Assembly (NCBI GenBank): GCA_026874595.1
Contig: CM049313.1
Span: 57,803,159 to 57,867,158, forward strand
Length of the DNA: 64,000 nucleotides
Direction: 5' to 3'
DNA from: Sipunculus nudus
Taxonomy: Eukaryota > Annelida > Sipuncula > Golfingiida > Sipunculidae
Part shown: positions 35,577-45,918 of the stretch, one piece after another
Layout of the letters: the number at the start of each line of letters is the position of its first letter
Numbering within the stretch: position 1 is the stretch's first letter
Notes under the pieces: model-generated
The model's database searches: none
Told to the model about the DNA's origin: nothing
Seen by the model: only the letters and a program-made list of their open reading frames with translations
Position numbers and translations under genes: made by a program

Positions 35577-36549
35577 GCCACAGGAAACTCAGCTGAAAAA
35601 ATTAACTAAAATAAACTGGCTGCTCCCCCCCCCCCCCCTTCCCTTCATATATAAGCCCAGAAATTCTGTTTAAAATAGATTAGATATCTTTGCTGGAAAA
35701 TAATTTGTGCCATTGATTGTAGTACATTTATTGTGGTGGAAGAGTCTTTATTAGAAGCTCCCTACAAACATAAGCACATTGTTCAAGTTCGGCAAGTTGA
35801 AACATAACATATATAACATATTCAGCCAAAGTACAAGCCTATTAATTAGTTCAAAAGGGATGTTGTGGGAAGGTCCAGACTAGTCTGATCCAAGGATAGT
35901 CGGTTGGGTATTAAGTGTTGCCAGTCAAGCCCAAAATTGTGGACCAGACTGGTCCAAGTGGTCTGGTCTGCACCTCTTAACATATGCGAAAATATAACAA
36001 ATGAAAACAACAACATATGTGATATTTTAAAAGTAAATTTTTTTAATTTTCTGAGAAAACAACATTTTTCTACAATTAGCTCAATGTGATCAAGTTCATT
36101 TTTGAAATAAGGTCAGCCGGCTATCTTAATCATTCTAAAGTATTAATTAGACTTGTGCTATTTGGGGCAATTCATGCATTTGCAAAAGCTAATTATCTAA
36201 ACTAATATTATTTCTGCTTGTATGATGTGGTCTTTCTGATGTTCTTGAGTTAATCCTAAGGACTATAAGCAGGATACATTTGCCTTTACATGACTTTTTC
36301 CAAGGCAGGCACATAGCAATAGCAATATATTCATCATACTGCAAGTAAAATGGGAAAGAATCTTTTTAAGATAAAAAAATAACTGTAGCGAAAGACCTGT
36401 CAATACAATTGTCCATTGGTATACAAAATTCAGCATTCGTTCATTTAACAGCTTGGGCTTAACTTCATGTGCTGTAAACACAGGTGTGCAAAGTATAGAT
36501 AACCTTAACATGGTGTGAACTGCCTATAATATCATCTGATCTAGAAGAG
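35577..36549. other. Non-coding stretch
   Basis: A C run at about 35,625-35,640 and a GGACCAGACTGGTCC-type palindrome near 35,940 are the only structures noticed. Confidence 0.35.
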
Positions 36550-37500
36550 TGGGGGGCTCCATGTGCGCAGCCCACTGATTGACCTACCCATGTGCAGCCC
36601 ATGTGCAGCCCACTTATCTATATCCGTGGCTCAGTGGGCCGCTCAGAAGGCACCCACTGAGCTGCCCACTGGTAGACCTGCCTATATATGGCAAAGCTGC
36701 CAGTGGGTACGCTCTTTACACAGCGCTTTAACTATAGGTCTACTTCCTATATGGTAAGCGCTGTTTGTTATGACCTCGTATCCTGAATTGCTACACCAGA
36801 GGGGAGCACTGTATTTTTATCCAATCAGATGAGACCTCGTGCTGGAAAACATGGACAAGCGAAGAATACACAGAGCCAATCATGTTAATTTCGTTTTGAG
36901 TGACAGCTAATCGCCCGGGTAACCGTATATAAACAGGCCACAGGCTCAGAGAGAATTGCCGCAGACGTGATTTACTTAGGGCCTTGGGCACATAGGATGC
37001 CCCGTTGGTGAGCTGTAATTCAAACGAAAACGTAACAAAAAAGGGTGTGTGCACACCTCGCTGGCTGGTTTCAGTTCTGCAGACTCCAGACACATGGCAA
37101 CGCTAACACAGTCTTACGGTCAGAATCAAATTGGTCGATGATGCGAGAATGCAGAGGGAGCAATTAAAATTCGAACGTAAACTTGTCTTCAAAAGGCGCT
37201 TGAAGCGGAGCTATGGGCGGAGCCAGGATGCCTGTCGGTGTTTGTTTCTTAGCATCTGGTTGGCTGCTTGTCACATCATACGCACGTTTTGTTCAGCGGA
37301 CAACGAACCGCCACCTGGTGTCTAAATATATCATAAACGGTCAAAGCTGGCAGTGTGAAAATCAGTTGCTTCTTTAGAAGCTTAAGATTTCCGCTGCCTC
37401 GGGAGCGTACCAGTCGGCAGCTCCCTCATTTGCATGGCAAATTTCCCATGTGCAGCCCACTGAGCTACCCATGTGCAGCACATGGGTAGTCTGCCACGTA
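36550..37500 (+). repeat. CCCATGTGCAGCCCACTG minisatellite split by a transposon
   Basis: CCCATGTGCAGCC and CCCACTGAGCTGCCC words fill 36,556-36,707 and resume at 37,447-37,490. The 702-bp element between them is bounded by a near-perfect 8-bp duplication (CCAGTGGG/CCAGTCGG). The words match those at 29,680-29,770, so this is a second locus of the same repeat family. Confidence 0.6.
36708..37409 (+). mobile_element. MITE-like DNA transposon, copy 1 (TACGCTC ends)
   Basis: The termini TACGCTC...GAGCGTA are inverted. Flanks CCAGTGGG (36,700-36,707) and CCAGTCGG (37,410-37,417) are a 7/8 match, which suggests an 8-9 bp target duplication. Next to the left end is a hairpin built from AGCGCTTTAACTATAGG and CCTATATGGTAAGCGCT. 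The interior holds CCAAT words (36,821; 36,875) and GTATATAAACAGG (36,926). An inverted relative lies at 56,108-56,804. No transposase is present. An 8-bp duplication would fit hAT and 9 bp a Mutator-like element. Interior open frames are not conserved between the copies. Confidence 0.75.
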
Positions 37501-39086
37501 TGGACTCCATTTATCTGTGATATGGAGTCTGACCGTCTAGCGGTGAGAGTTCACCCTGCCGTACATGGAGGGACCTGTAACATGAATTATCACTGCTTGT
37601 GCGATAGAGAAACAATCTTGTATTTATATATAGAAATAAACTTTTTACATATCAAATTAAATCGATATATCACCTTTATGTGCGCCTGTAAATGTTTTTT
37701 TATCATTTGAACTGCCGGGGTTCAGTTGTTGCATGCCAACTGGACACCGCTGGAAAAGGAATCCCATGCAAATTAAGTGGGCAATCTATGCAAAAGATGA
37801 ATTCAGGGGGGCTTTTCCCAGGAATGCCAGTGCCGTGCACTAGGATAGACCATATTTTCATAAGCATCCTTCCCATCATACATCGTATGTTGTCAATGAT
37901 GCTAATTTCCAATTGGTTGTTCCAACCGTAAAGCGCCATCTGCCAGACGGAGACGAAGCAATATCTGACTTCATCCAGAGTAAATGCCCATACTTTATTA
38001 ATGCTGATCATCCAGCAAAATTTTGGTCCCAACGGAGTCTAAACATCAGTAACAATTATAATATGTGGGGTTTGTTTGGTGTCCTCACGCTTCACAAGGC
38101 ATATACGTGTCTGAGGGTCTGTACGGATCCGTACAAACTTAGATAGTATAGACTCTCCCCGCCAGAGGCTGCAGCGCTTGTATTGTTTACTATATATGTC
38201 AGCGCTGCAAGACTGCAGCAACACATGAGCAGCTCCAGTGGGTGACTCCATATATATTTTTGTATGGGGGGCTAAAACATTTTACAGTCTCATGCTCAGT
38301 AAAAATAGTGAGTGCCCTTACTTGTTAACAAGATGTGTGGAAAACATATGCAAAACGCATGGATATAATTATAATAATGTTATTTTAAATCGTAAATATA
38401 TTCTGTCTGTGAAAAGAGTATGCAAGGGTAACACTGGTCTGGCTGATAGTATTGGAAGTGTTTTTAACCTTGCCCTTGGTTTTAGTCAGAACATGGCATT
38501 TCTAAAAATGCTCTTTAATAAAGGCTTTTTCATATATTTTCATGATTACAGTATTCATATCTTGGTACGACTTTACAATCAGTACCTACCGGTCAGGGCT
38601 CGGCCCCGAGTGTAGAAATGAGTAAAGAAGTAATAGTTATACAACCAAATAGCCCTATATTGCCTATTATAGGTTTAGATATACATAATAGGATTCATTT
38701 AACAAATATATTTCCTCTGGAGTACATATTAAATACCGCTAGTAGCATGTTGTTGATATCCAAATCCAGACGGGCAGCCATGATTTATTTTAAACAGATA
38801 ATTACGGTATGGTAAACAATCTCCGTTCAGACTACCGTAAAGTATACCGGTCTGACCATGGGGGGGGTTTGGGGGGTCTCCCCCCACATTAAAAGCAGTT
38901 AATAATGTTTCTTTTTTGTTGTAGGAAATCTAAGGGGGGTATGGGGGGTTTCCCCCCATCTTTTAAGTAGTTAATAATATTTCTCAATAAATATTTTCAT
39001 GATATTTACAACCATCGTTAGGTGGCGCTATTTATTACTCCACACCCAGATTTAAAAGCCCTCTTTTTCCTGTGACCTTCACATTG
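37501..39086. other. Stretch with unassigned open frames and a G/C-rich duplication
   Basis: Plus-strand frames at 37,844-38,146 (containing SDFIQSKCPYFINADHPAKF), 38,238-38,615 and 38,618-38,815 are longer than expected for background, and successive. They show no domain I recognise and have no clear splice joins. A decayed coding element or chance frames are both possible. At 38,858-38,975 a segment with GGGGGGT..GGGGGGTCTCCCCCC followed by AGTTAATAATGTTTCT occurs twice, about 75-80 bp apart. Confidence 0.35.
38858..38985 (+). repeat. Tandem pair with GGGGGG/CCCCCC stem and AGTTAATAAT
   Basis: Two copies each run GGGGGG-T..-GGGGGG-T.T-CCCCCC and then AGCAGTTAATAATGTTTCT or AAGTAGTTAATAATATTTCT. 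Each can fold as a G/C hairpin. Confidence 0.7.
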
Positions 39087-39159
39087 TCTTGCATGGTGTA
39101 ATGGCATTAGTGTTCGAGTACTGAGCCGTGCTGCACAGGATCGATTCCAGCGAGGACCA
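39087..39159 (+). other. tRNA-like 73-nt segment (SINE head or tRNA pseudogene)
   Basis: TGGTGTAATGG (39,094-39,104) fits an internal promoter A box and GGATCGATTCC (39,138-39,148) a B box. The 44-nt offset is the one expected between tRNA positions 8 and 52, and the segment is 73 nt long if it ends at GGACCA. The acceptor, D and anticodon stems pair poorly by eye, so this is not a working tRNA gene. A tRNA-derived SINE head or a decayed tRNA is more likely. No poly-A tail is seen downstream. Confidence 0.4.
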
Positions 39160-40102
39160 ACTTCTGCTCTTTCATGTGATATTCATGATTTATAATGTAT
39201 ACATGTACATACACATTTCTGAATAATAATAAAATGTCTTTCATCAAGAGATAATGCCGCGGTAGGAAATAGAAGAGAAGACAATAGTGGTAGCAATATT
39301 TTATTCAGCTGTCCCAAATGTAGGTACTGATTGTAAATTCGCTCCCATATCTTGAACTTGTGATACATGTATTGTTTTAGTATGAATATTCTCTCCTAAT
39401 ATTGGTTAAGCAATGGAACTCCCACATGAGACTACCCCTCTCCCTTTAGGGAAGGTCTGAGACGTACATGGGAGACCTCTGGTGGAGAATTGTGAGACTA
39501 AGATTGAAATTCGTTGACTGCACGACTTTTGGATGACTGAAATGGTGCTGTTGCAGCTACAGATGCAATAATTTGTGCGACTTTTCGAATTAATTAGGGC
39601 TCATATATTTATTATATTTGAGTCACGATTGTGTCCACATAGTGACAATTTCAGCTTACCTTAACAACTGTCGAGTGTCGCGTCAACCAATGTCAACCAG
39701 CTGTGTCAACATGAAACAGTTTGCTGTCAAGTGGCTGCATGATACCTTACGACATTATATTTTGCGAAAAAAATAGAATATTTAGTATTCACCAAGGATA
39801 GTCTATATCATTTGATGAATTTCAATATGAATATAACCTAAATGGTAATTAAGTTGGATAAAATATGGAAAACAAACTAACAAAATTGTATTGGTGTTTA
39901 CGACTGCCGAAAAGGGGCGTTACCATAAACACAAGAATGAATGGGAATTTAGTCTCTTACACAGACACACGGTGGCGCCCCCCCCCCCCCCCGATAGAGT
40001 CTGTGGAAGAGGCTAATAGGAATTTCGCTGATCAGCGCGCTGATTAATGGTCTCCAGTATAAAACGCTGATATGCGCGCTGATCAGCGCATATGTTAAGT
40101 AC
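39160..40102. other. Non-coding stretch ending in a GATC-palindrome cluster
   Basis: There is no exon. A C run lies at about 39,979-39,992. At 40,026-40,090 overlapping CTGATCAGCG words include the 14-bp palindrome GCGCTGATCAGCGC (40,076-40,089) and the segment GGTCTCCAGTATAAAACGCT (40,048). That segment has an inverted near-match at 51,341-51,372. Confidence 0.45.
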
Positions 40103-41225
40103 TAAAGCCTGTATCTCACTGGGCTGCGACGGCTTTGCGACAAATTGCTTAAAAGAGTCGTAAAACATTCGCGGCGGTTCTCATTTTCCTCGCGTGATTC
40201 GCAAAGTGTCGCTAACATGTAGACTGGTACCCCGCTCTATTATGGCACCGCTGCCATTTTCAGTACTCCCGACAGACTGGTTCCAACTCAAGTATGTACA
40301 ATATGATAAAAATAAGCATTTCATTTGCTCAGAGAAGTTGCCAAAAGTTGGCTGTACATTTCGTGTGACATTTATGATTAGATTAATAGATATTGATTAT
40401 AAACCAATGCCACGTACAGTGGACTATCAGATATTCAGTATATCGTATCATATATACATCCATCAGAAATTTTTTGTGCAACAACTCATTTTTCAATATT
40501 TGGAAACTATAAATAACTAAAGAAAGTAATTTTATCAGAAATCTTCACGGATAACGGGTCAGGATCGCGTGAACGTCCATGCAAATCGGTATGAGCGTGC
40601 AGACTGGAGTTGGAACCAGTCTACAGGTAAGTCAGGAATTGCAACTGGGAGTACTTAAGATGGCGTTGTACGCCTGTCTCTATGCTTGGCCGAGGGCCAT
40701 AATAGAGCAGGGTACCAGTCTAGCTAACATGTTGCACAAATTTTGAAAAATGTTAAAAAAATTCGCAAAACAAAATTTCTCGCAAAATAGTCGCAGAGGC
40801 GTCGCTTGTGTCTCAGACCCGTCTCAAACATGTCTCGAACTATTGTCAAGTCAGTTTCTGCGAGTCAGGAATTGCGAGAAATGCGAGACAACTTTGAGAG
40901 GGGTTTGCGACCTAGCTATGCAACTACATTGCGAATATTTGAAGATAAAAATGAGAATCTGACATTCTGGTCGCGAATGGTCGTGCGAATGTTTCACAAA
41001 TGTCATGCGAATGTCTTGTGAACATCGCACGACATTCGCACGACGGGTACACGAGCTCCAGTCGAATTTTGGGCCAAACACTCGTACGATGTTCGCAAAC
41101 ATGTCGTAAATACGATTCAGTGTGATTGCAAGTGAAAATTGTCGCTATCATTCGCGTATTTTCTCGCAATTGTCGTGTCTTCAACTAGTCGCAAGCTGTC
41201 GCAGTCCAGTGAGATACTACCTTTA
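40103..41225. mobile_element. TIR element with TCGCA-rich core (interrupted)
   Basis: The left end TAAAGCCTGTATCTCACTGG continues GCTGCGACGGCTTTGCGAC. The right end read on the other strand is TAAAGGTAGTATCTCACTGG continuing ACTGCGACAGCTTGCGAC. This is an inverted repeat of about 38 bp. The interior is packed with TTCGCA/TGCGAA words, many in inverted pairs. A 503-bp element sits inside at 40,220-40,722, so the original length is about 610 bp. The target duplication is uncertain (possibly TA). No transposase is present. Confidence 0.7.
40220..40722. mobile_element. 503-bp MITE with 9-bp target duplication
   Basis: A 27-bp terminal inverted repeat starts TAGACTGGTACCC and continues GCTCTATTATGGC, with one mismatch between the ends. 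It is flanked by a perfect 9-bp duplication GCTAACATG (40,211-40,219 and 40,723-40,731). A second, internal inverted pair is built from AGACTGGTTCCAACTC near both ends. A 9-bp duplication is typical of Mutator-like elements. No transposase is encoded, and the 108-codon frame inside is not conserved with anything seen here. Confidence 0.88.
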
Positions 41226-41576
41226 CACTTGCGTATTCTGTAGTATTTCACGCGTACTGTTAATGCAGTTTTACCTATGTTCTTGAAATAAGATTAAAAG
41301 GAAAATCTTCATAAAAATGCCCACCGATCTGTGTGAAAAAAAAATGCACTTTGTACAAGGTGGCGGGATCAAGAGGGGAAGCCCCCCCCCCCCCCCCCCC
41401 CCCGGCCTCCAACCTCCAACCCCCACAATTATCATTTTAATCAAAGAAATATATTTCTACGAGTTGTATTCTTATATCATTTACATTGTTTTCATTTATG
41501 ATGGCCATATGCCGATAGGCAAACCAATTCTATTAATAACCAAAGCTGAAAAAGAAAAGGAGGGCTAATCCCAGAC
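41226..41576. other. Spacer with long C run
   Basis: A 22-base or longer C run (about 41,381-41,403) follows GATCAAGAGGGGAAG. No exon is seen. Confidence 0.35.
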
Positions 41577-42020
41577 AGCAGCCCCAAACGGGCCCCATAT
41601 GTGGTTGTCATGGGCTAGCCCAGTCGGCTAGACATGGCAAGCCACATGGGATCCCATGAAAATTGCACCCATTGCCCTAATGGGATCCCACGTGGGTAAC
41701 ACATGGGCTGACACATGGGCATGACGTGGGCCCCACATGGGCTCCTCTGGTACTGACAATGCTTTTCTTCTTACACATGGGCCCCACAAGGGGCCCTCTT
41801 GGACTAAGGAAATACTTTCATTCTCACACGTGGGTCTTACATGGGACCCATCAGTAATCACCCCTCTCACACAAGGGCTCCATATAGGCCCCTTCTCTAC
41901 TGACTCTCTGTCACACATGGGCTCCACATGGGCCCCTTCTGTTCTGACCACCTCTCACACATGGGCTACTAATGGGCCCCTACTGTACTGATTTCCTCTC
42001 ACATATAGGTTTCACGTGTC
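41577..42020 (+). repeat. CACATGGGCYCCACATGGGC minisatellite (~44-bp units)
   Basis: Units of about 43-44 bp begin ACACATGGGCTCCACATGGG and end CTGTACTGACCACCTCTC or a variant, at about 41,825, 41,868, 41,912 and 41,956, with more degenerate units on the left. Many units contain self-complementary CCCATGTGGG/GGGCCC words. The unit length and the CCCATGTG theme recall the repeats at 29.7 and 36.5 kb. Matching words occur in the opposite orientation at 47.9-48.5 kb. Confidence 0.7.
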
Positions 42021-42890
42021 CTTGTTGTACCCACTCTCTTCTTTGAGCCTCTTTATCATCATGATTTTCATGGTATGGCTAACACAATGATGATGGTTCC
42101 TTGTTTCTGATTCTTAAGTTGACCTCATATTAAAATGAAATCATAACAACAACAAACCAATATATTAGAGATGATTATGTTTATTAATCATACTCTCAAA
42201 TTTTTACTTTGTTTTTCTGTCCCTTGAGTTCATCAGTCACATTTGTAATAGATTGTTAATGTTGCTCTGCGTTATCCATCATGTTTGGTCATTCATACGG
42301 CCTGCACCTGAAATAACAAGATAGAAGTATCTGATTGTATTATCAAAGTTTAAAACTTTGTTTTAAATTCCAGTAAATTACAGTCAATCAATAAAATATT
42401 CAAGCAACCGTTACATAATTAGACAAATTTATACACACCAGCCACATAAGCCCTTGGTATTCAGAGAAATCAAGCTATTAAGAGATTATTTAATCATAAA
42501 CGTATGTATATTTGAAATAATAAAATATTACAATTGCATGAATAATAATATAAGGACTATATATTCTCTGTGTGGTGGCATGGTCCATGTACTTCACATT
42601 GTTCACAATTTACGACCTCTTCATAACCTTTTTTTTTATTAAAAAGTGACAGAGTTCACATTGTATTTTGAAACAATGTATTTCGTGTTTCTGCTGGTGC
42701 TGGACCAGTTTACATATGGGTGAAAAATTAAGTTAAATTTGAAAAAATATGACAAACAGAAACAGGTTTTTATCCATATGCACGAGGGCGAAAATCCTAC
42801 TGGATCAAATGATATTAAAGAAGATATGTCTGAAATAATGTGTACAATAGAAAATCACCGAATGTAGTCTGTTAGCCATATTTGATTTTG
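42021..42890. other. Non-coding stretch
   Basis: AT-rich, with no exon or repeat structure recognised. Confidence 0.3.
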
Positions 42891-43175
42891 AGCGAGTCTG
42901 TAATTCAATAGGTCTGGAGTCCTCATAGGCACCAATGATCCCTGTGAAATTGGGAAAGCTGTAGTAGGTTGTTGTTAAGTTATCGCGTGCAAAAGAAAAT
43001 CAGCGATCAGGCTGTGGCAGATTTATTGGAATTCCAACAGCTCTGTAATTCAATAGGTCTGGAGCCCTCATATGTGTCAACTATTCCTGTAAATTTGGGA
43101 AAGCTTAAAAATGTTGTTGTGTTATCACGCCCGAAAGAAAATCAGCGATCGGCTGTGGCGGCCATATTGAAATTC
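42891..43175 (+). repeat. Two tandem ~145-bp units
   Basis: TCTGTAATTCAATAGGTCTG starts both units (42,897 and 43,042). Each continues through CCTGT.AA.TTGGGAAAGCT and GTTATC.CG to GAAAATCAGCGATC.GGCTGT. The 90-codon frame at 42,969-43,241 spans the units and is a repeat shadow. The unit resembles repeat cores of mollusc elements by general style only. Confidence 0.75.
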
Positions 43176-43800
43176 GTATTAGGATCAAAGTTTTTAAGTG
43201 TGGACTATGTAGTGGTAAATAGTGGTATAATTAGGGGATAGATAATGAATAATTGTTGTTTTGTGAAAAGAAGGGGCCTTTCATATAATGACAACCAATG
43301 TGAACTGACCGACTAAGTACTCATTGCATTACATTAGAAGTACTTGAAATTTAGTTCTCATAGGTACTCCTACATAACAGCTATGTTTTAGTGCAATAAT
43401 CATTGTTACAGCAGCAAAAAAATCAAACAAACTGATTTTCAGCCAACTGTGTGTTGTCATCCAGCAGTAACATACATACCATGCAAATAGAAATCAGGCA
43501 TTTCGTGTAATGACTGAGCCATAAAACCAGTCATTACACAGAATGCCTGAAAATTTTAGTAATTTCTTGAATGCCTGAGTGAATCAGTCAATACATGTAA
43601 TCTATAGTTAAGCAGATGAATATAGCTAGCTTTAAATATTTATCACTTATCATGTCTTTTTGTAAAGATTTGTCATAGCGTATGAACTCTGTGTTGGGGA
43701 GTTTTGGGCCCTCATGCAATTCTACAGCTAAAATTCTTACCTCTGACGACTACCAGGGGTTATAAGGTAGAGACTGCCACTTTTTTGGTCAGTGTCACAA
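43176..43800. other. Possible 5' flank of the 43.8-kb candidate exon
   Basis: There is no array. The 100 bases before 43,801 are less AT-rich than the surroundings and could hold an untranslated leader. An ATTACACAGAATGCCTGA / TTTCGTGTAATGACTGAG pair near 43,501 and 43,533 is loosely repetitive. No TATA box was assigned. Confidence 0.3.
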
Positions 43801-43906
43801 ATGGCTTCAGGTTCGCCGTATATGGTGTTGTTGGGGACCGATTGTTGCGGTGTTGAAAGAAATATTCCTCCCAAAATTGTCTTTCTACTTGGTTCACTCC
43901 TTATAA
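43801..43906 (+). CDS. Candidate start exon of an unrecognised membrane or secreted protein
   Basis: The ATG at 43,801 sits in a good start context (CACAAATGG: A at -3, G at +4). The frame runs 35 codons, MASGSPYMVLLGTDC through CGVERNIPPK and IVFLLGSLLI, to a consensus donor A|GTAAGC (43,907), leaving phase 1. Without splicing it stops three codons later (SKL*), so it matters only as an exon. Codon content is richer in G/C and CpG than its surroundings. The C-terminal IVFLLGSLLI could be the start of a membrane helix. No family is recognised and no downstream partner exon was found nearby. The next plus-strand exon (61.7 kb) has its own good start codon, so it probably belongs to another transcript. 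Confidence 0.4.
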
Positions 43907-44458
43907 GTAAGCTTTAGCTCTGAAATAAAATAAAATTACAGGGTCACATGGTTAATTGTCACAAAAAAATTTGAAAAAAAGGAACAGGTGTTATCAAATA
44001 TCCTATATGGACCCGGAATTAAATGTAGACACTGTATTATAATTTTTGAAAGAAAAAGAGTGTTAGTTTGACATTCACTGAAAACACCATTGCTAAACAA
44101 TTTAATGAAAGCGACTGATGTTTATATATATTTGTTTTTCTAATTCATTTGTAAGCTAGCAACTAAGATAAATTTACATGAAATACAGTCATTAATATAG
44201 TGATAAATGTCCATTATAATATATGTTTGTTTGCAATAGAAATCATAACTGTTGCATGCATGATATATATGTCAACTTAAACTTAACTTTCACTTTATAT
44301 CCTTTTTAACTGTAAAAAATTGTAATATTTGTAAATTAATCTCTTATAACTTCTTCTATAATCAAATGGTTAATATACATTTATTGTAAAAATTTAATAT
44401 TAAGACATGCACCAGCATCACTGGAAATGATCACTTCCACATATTTATTATTTATGTC
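43907..44458. other. Non-coding stretch
   Basis: AT-rich, with no feature recognised. It would be intron if the 43.8-kb exon is real. Confidence 0.3.
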
Positions 44459-44613
44459 ATATATATATATATATATATATTATATAGAGCGAAAGTAAAG
44501 ATAAACAGTGACGCCATTTAGATAGACTAACTAGTTTATTAACAAACAGTCTATCTAAAAGGCGTCACTGTTTATCTTTCGCTTCAACTACAGACTAACA
44601 CGGCTATACCACT

Positions 44614-44660
<47 letters not shown>

Positions 44661-44665
44661 GTCTC
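44459..44665. mobile_element. Penelope-like 3' fragment as an inverted repeat between (TA)n tracts
   Basis: Arms GCGAAAGTAAAGATAAACAG..GATAGACT (44,489-44,528) and AGTCTATC..AAGATAAACAGTGA-type reverse complement (44,548-44,582) form a ~36-bp imperfect inverted repeat with a ~20-nt loop. They are flanked by (TA)n at 44,460-44,481 and about 44,619-44,656. The right arm continues into CTACAGACTAACACGGCTAT (44,588), a phrase I associate from memory with 3' ends of Penelope-like retroelements in animals. A related direct-orientation piece lies at 50,250-50,360. Inverted terminal pieces are common for that class. The assignment is inference. Confidence 0.5.
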
Positions 44666-45347
44666 AGTTAAGTATAAGGGTTCTTTAATTAAAGTAATAT
44701 GTTTCTAGTGTATGCTAATTCAAATCCAGGTTCGTCCCAGTATATGTTAATTAAAACTAGGTTATAATACATAATATATAATACAATTTATTTCATAATA
44801 AACTCAGAAATGGAACCAAGGTTTTTAGACATTATTATATACATATTTCATTTCCAATGTATAAATATTATTCTCTGAATATCAGGAAGGGGAGATGATA
44901 CATTGACCATCTCCCCTTGCTCAAAAAGGGGGTGTATACCCTCACCCAGCCACCCCTCCTGTATTGACGCCCCTGGTCTTGTTTTGCTAGGGTCAGGACT
45001 GTACATTGCCCAAACTTATACATTAATCAACCCTAAATTGTTTCATTGATATATGTTATTCCATATTCGTTTGCCATGTTGGTTATCAAAATTGTCATAT
45101 GTTGGTTCGTTATTACCTGACATAAACTGTTGCCCTGAACAGAACATGAGTGTGTAAATAATACAGCTAGAAGCAGCCAGCTGTTCCTTGTTTACATAGC
45201 ATCTTGTATGGCTGGGTCAGAACTTAACATTCCATGTGTTTTATGAAGAAAAATAAATATTTTCAAGTGGGATACTCTGAATAATGAACAGTTTTATACT
45301 TATATCTTAACTGTACATATGAACATATAATTCATGTACTGACTTAC
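44666..45347. other. Non-coding stretch, intron 3' of the 45.4-kb minus-strand exon
   Basis: A hairpin GGGGAGATG/CATCTCCCC (about 44,890-44,918) is present, and the block ends with CGCCCCTGG near 44,970, which resembles a MITE edge. No exon is seen. Confidence 0.35.
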
Positions 45348-45562
45348 CATATACTGATGGTTCGGCAAAATCGAGCTCTGTCAGAATGAACTGGATCATC
45401 TTCACTCACAAAAATTTTGTCAAAATCTGCTTGAACTTCCCTGTGAGGATAAATGCCCCACTGACCCCCACATAACCTTTCTTTGTTGTTCTGCTGGCTG
45501 GCGATCTGGTCTGTAACAGCATCTGGTATTACATAATACCCAGATGCTGCAGCCTCCACTGG
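45348..45562 (-). CDS. Internal exon of an unidentified host gene
   Basis: On the minus strand, an acceptor (ATACTGTCCAG) precedes 45,562 and a consensus donor TATG|GTAAGTC follows 45,348. The frame is open throughout and reads PVEAAASGYYVIPDAVTDQI, then ASQQNNKERLCGGQWGIYPH, REVQADFDKIFVSEDDPVHS and DRARFCRTISI, leaving phase 2. The mix of charged, aromatic and cysteine residues looks like soluble protein and unlike the repeat-shadow frames around it. An alternative acceptor AG four bases further in is possible. I do not recognise the family. Direct joining to the 3.5-kb minus exon would create a stop, so they are separate genes or other exons lie between. Confidence 0.6.
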
Positions 45563-45642
45563 CTGGACAGTATATGTTGTAGGTCAGATCCAAATGCAGT
45601 CCAGTTTAATTAGAACTGGCCTAATAGTACAGATCAGGAATG

Positions 45643-45684
<42 letters not shown>

Positions 45685-45882
45685 AGGGGATAATTATATA
45701 TATATATATAAATATGGGATAAATAAATGTATATATATATATGCAAGTAAAAGGGATATATATGGGATAAATATATATATATATATATATATAAATGGGA
45801 TAAATATATATATAAATGAAAATATGGGATAATATATTTATATATAAATATGGGATTAATATGTATATAAATATTATATATA

Positions 45883-45918
<36 letters not shown>

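Noticed and set aside
37131-37325. 64-codon frame with basic residues
   Set aside because: Lies inside the 702-bp MITE, and the frame is not kept in the second copy at 56 kb.
39087-39159. Functional tRNA gene
   Set aside because: Acceptor, D and anticodon stems do not pair; kept only as a tRNA-like segment.
40194-40520. 108-codon frame
   Set aside because: Spans the boundary of the 503-bp MITE and its host element. No domain.
42969-43241. 90-codon frame with SYRVQKK and AVAAILKF
   Set aside because: Spans the two tandem 145-bp units and changes with them. No domain.
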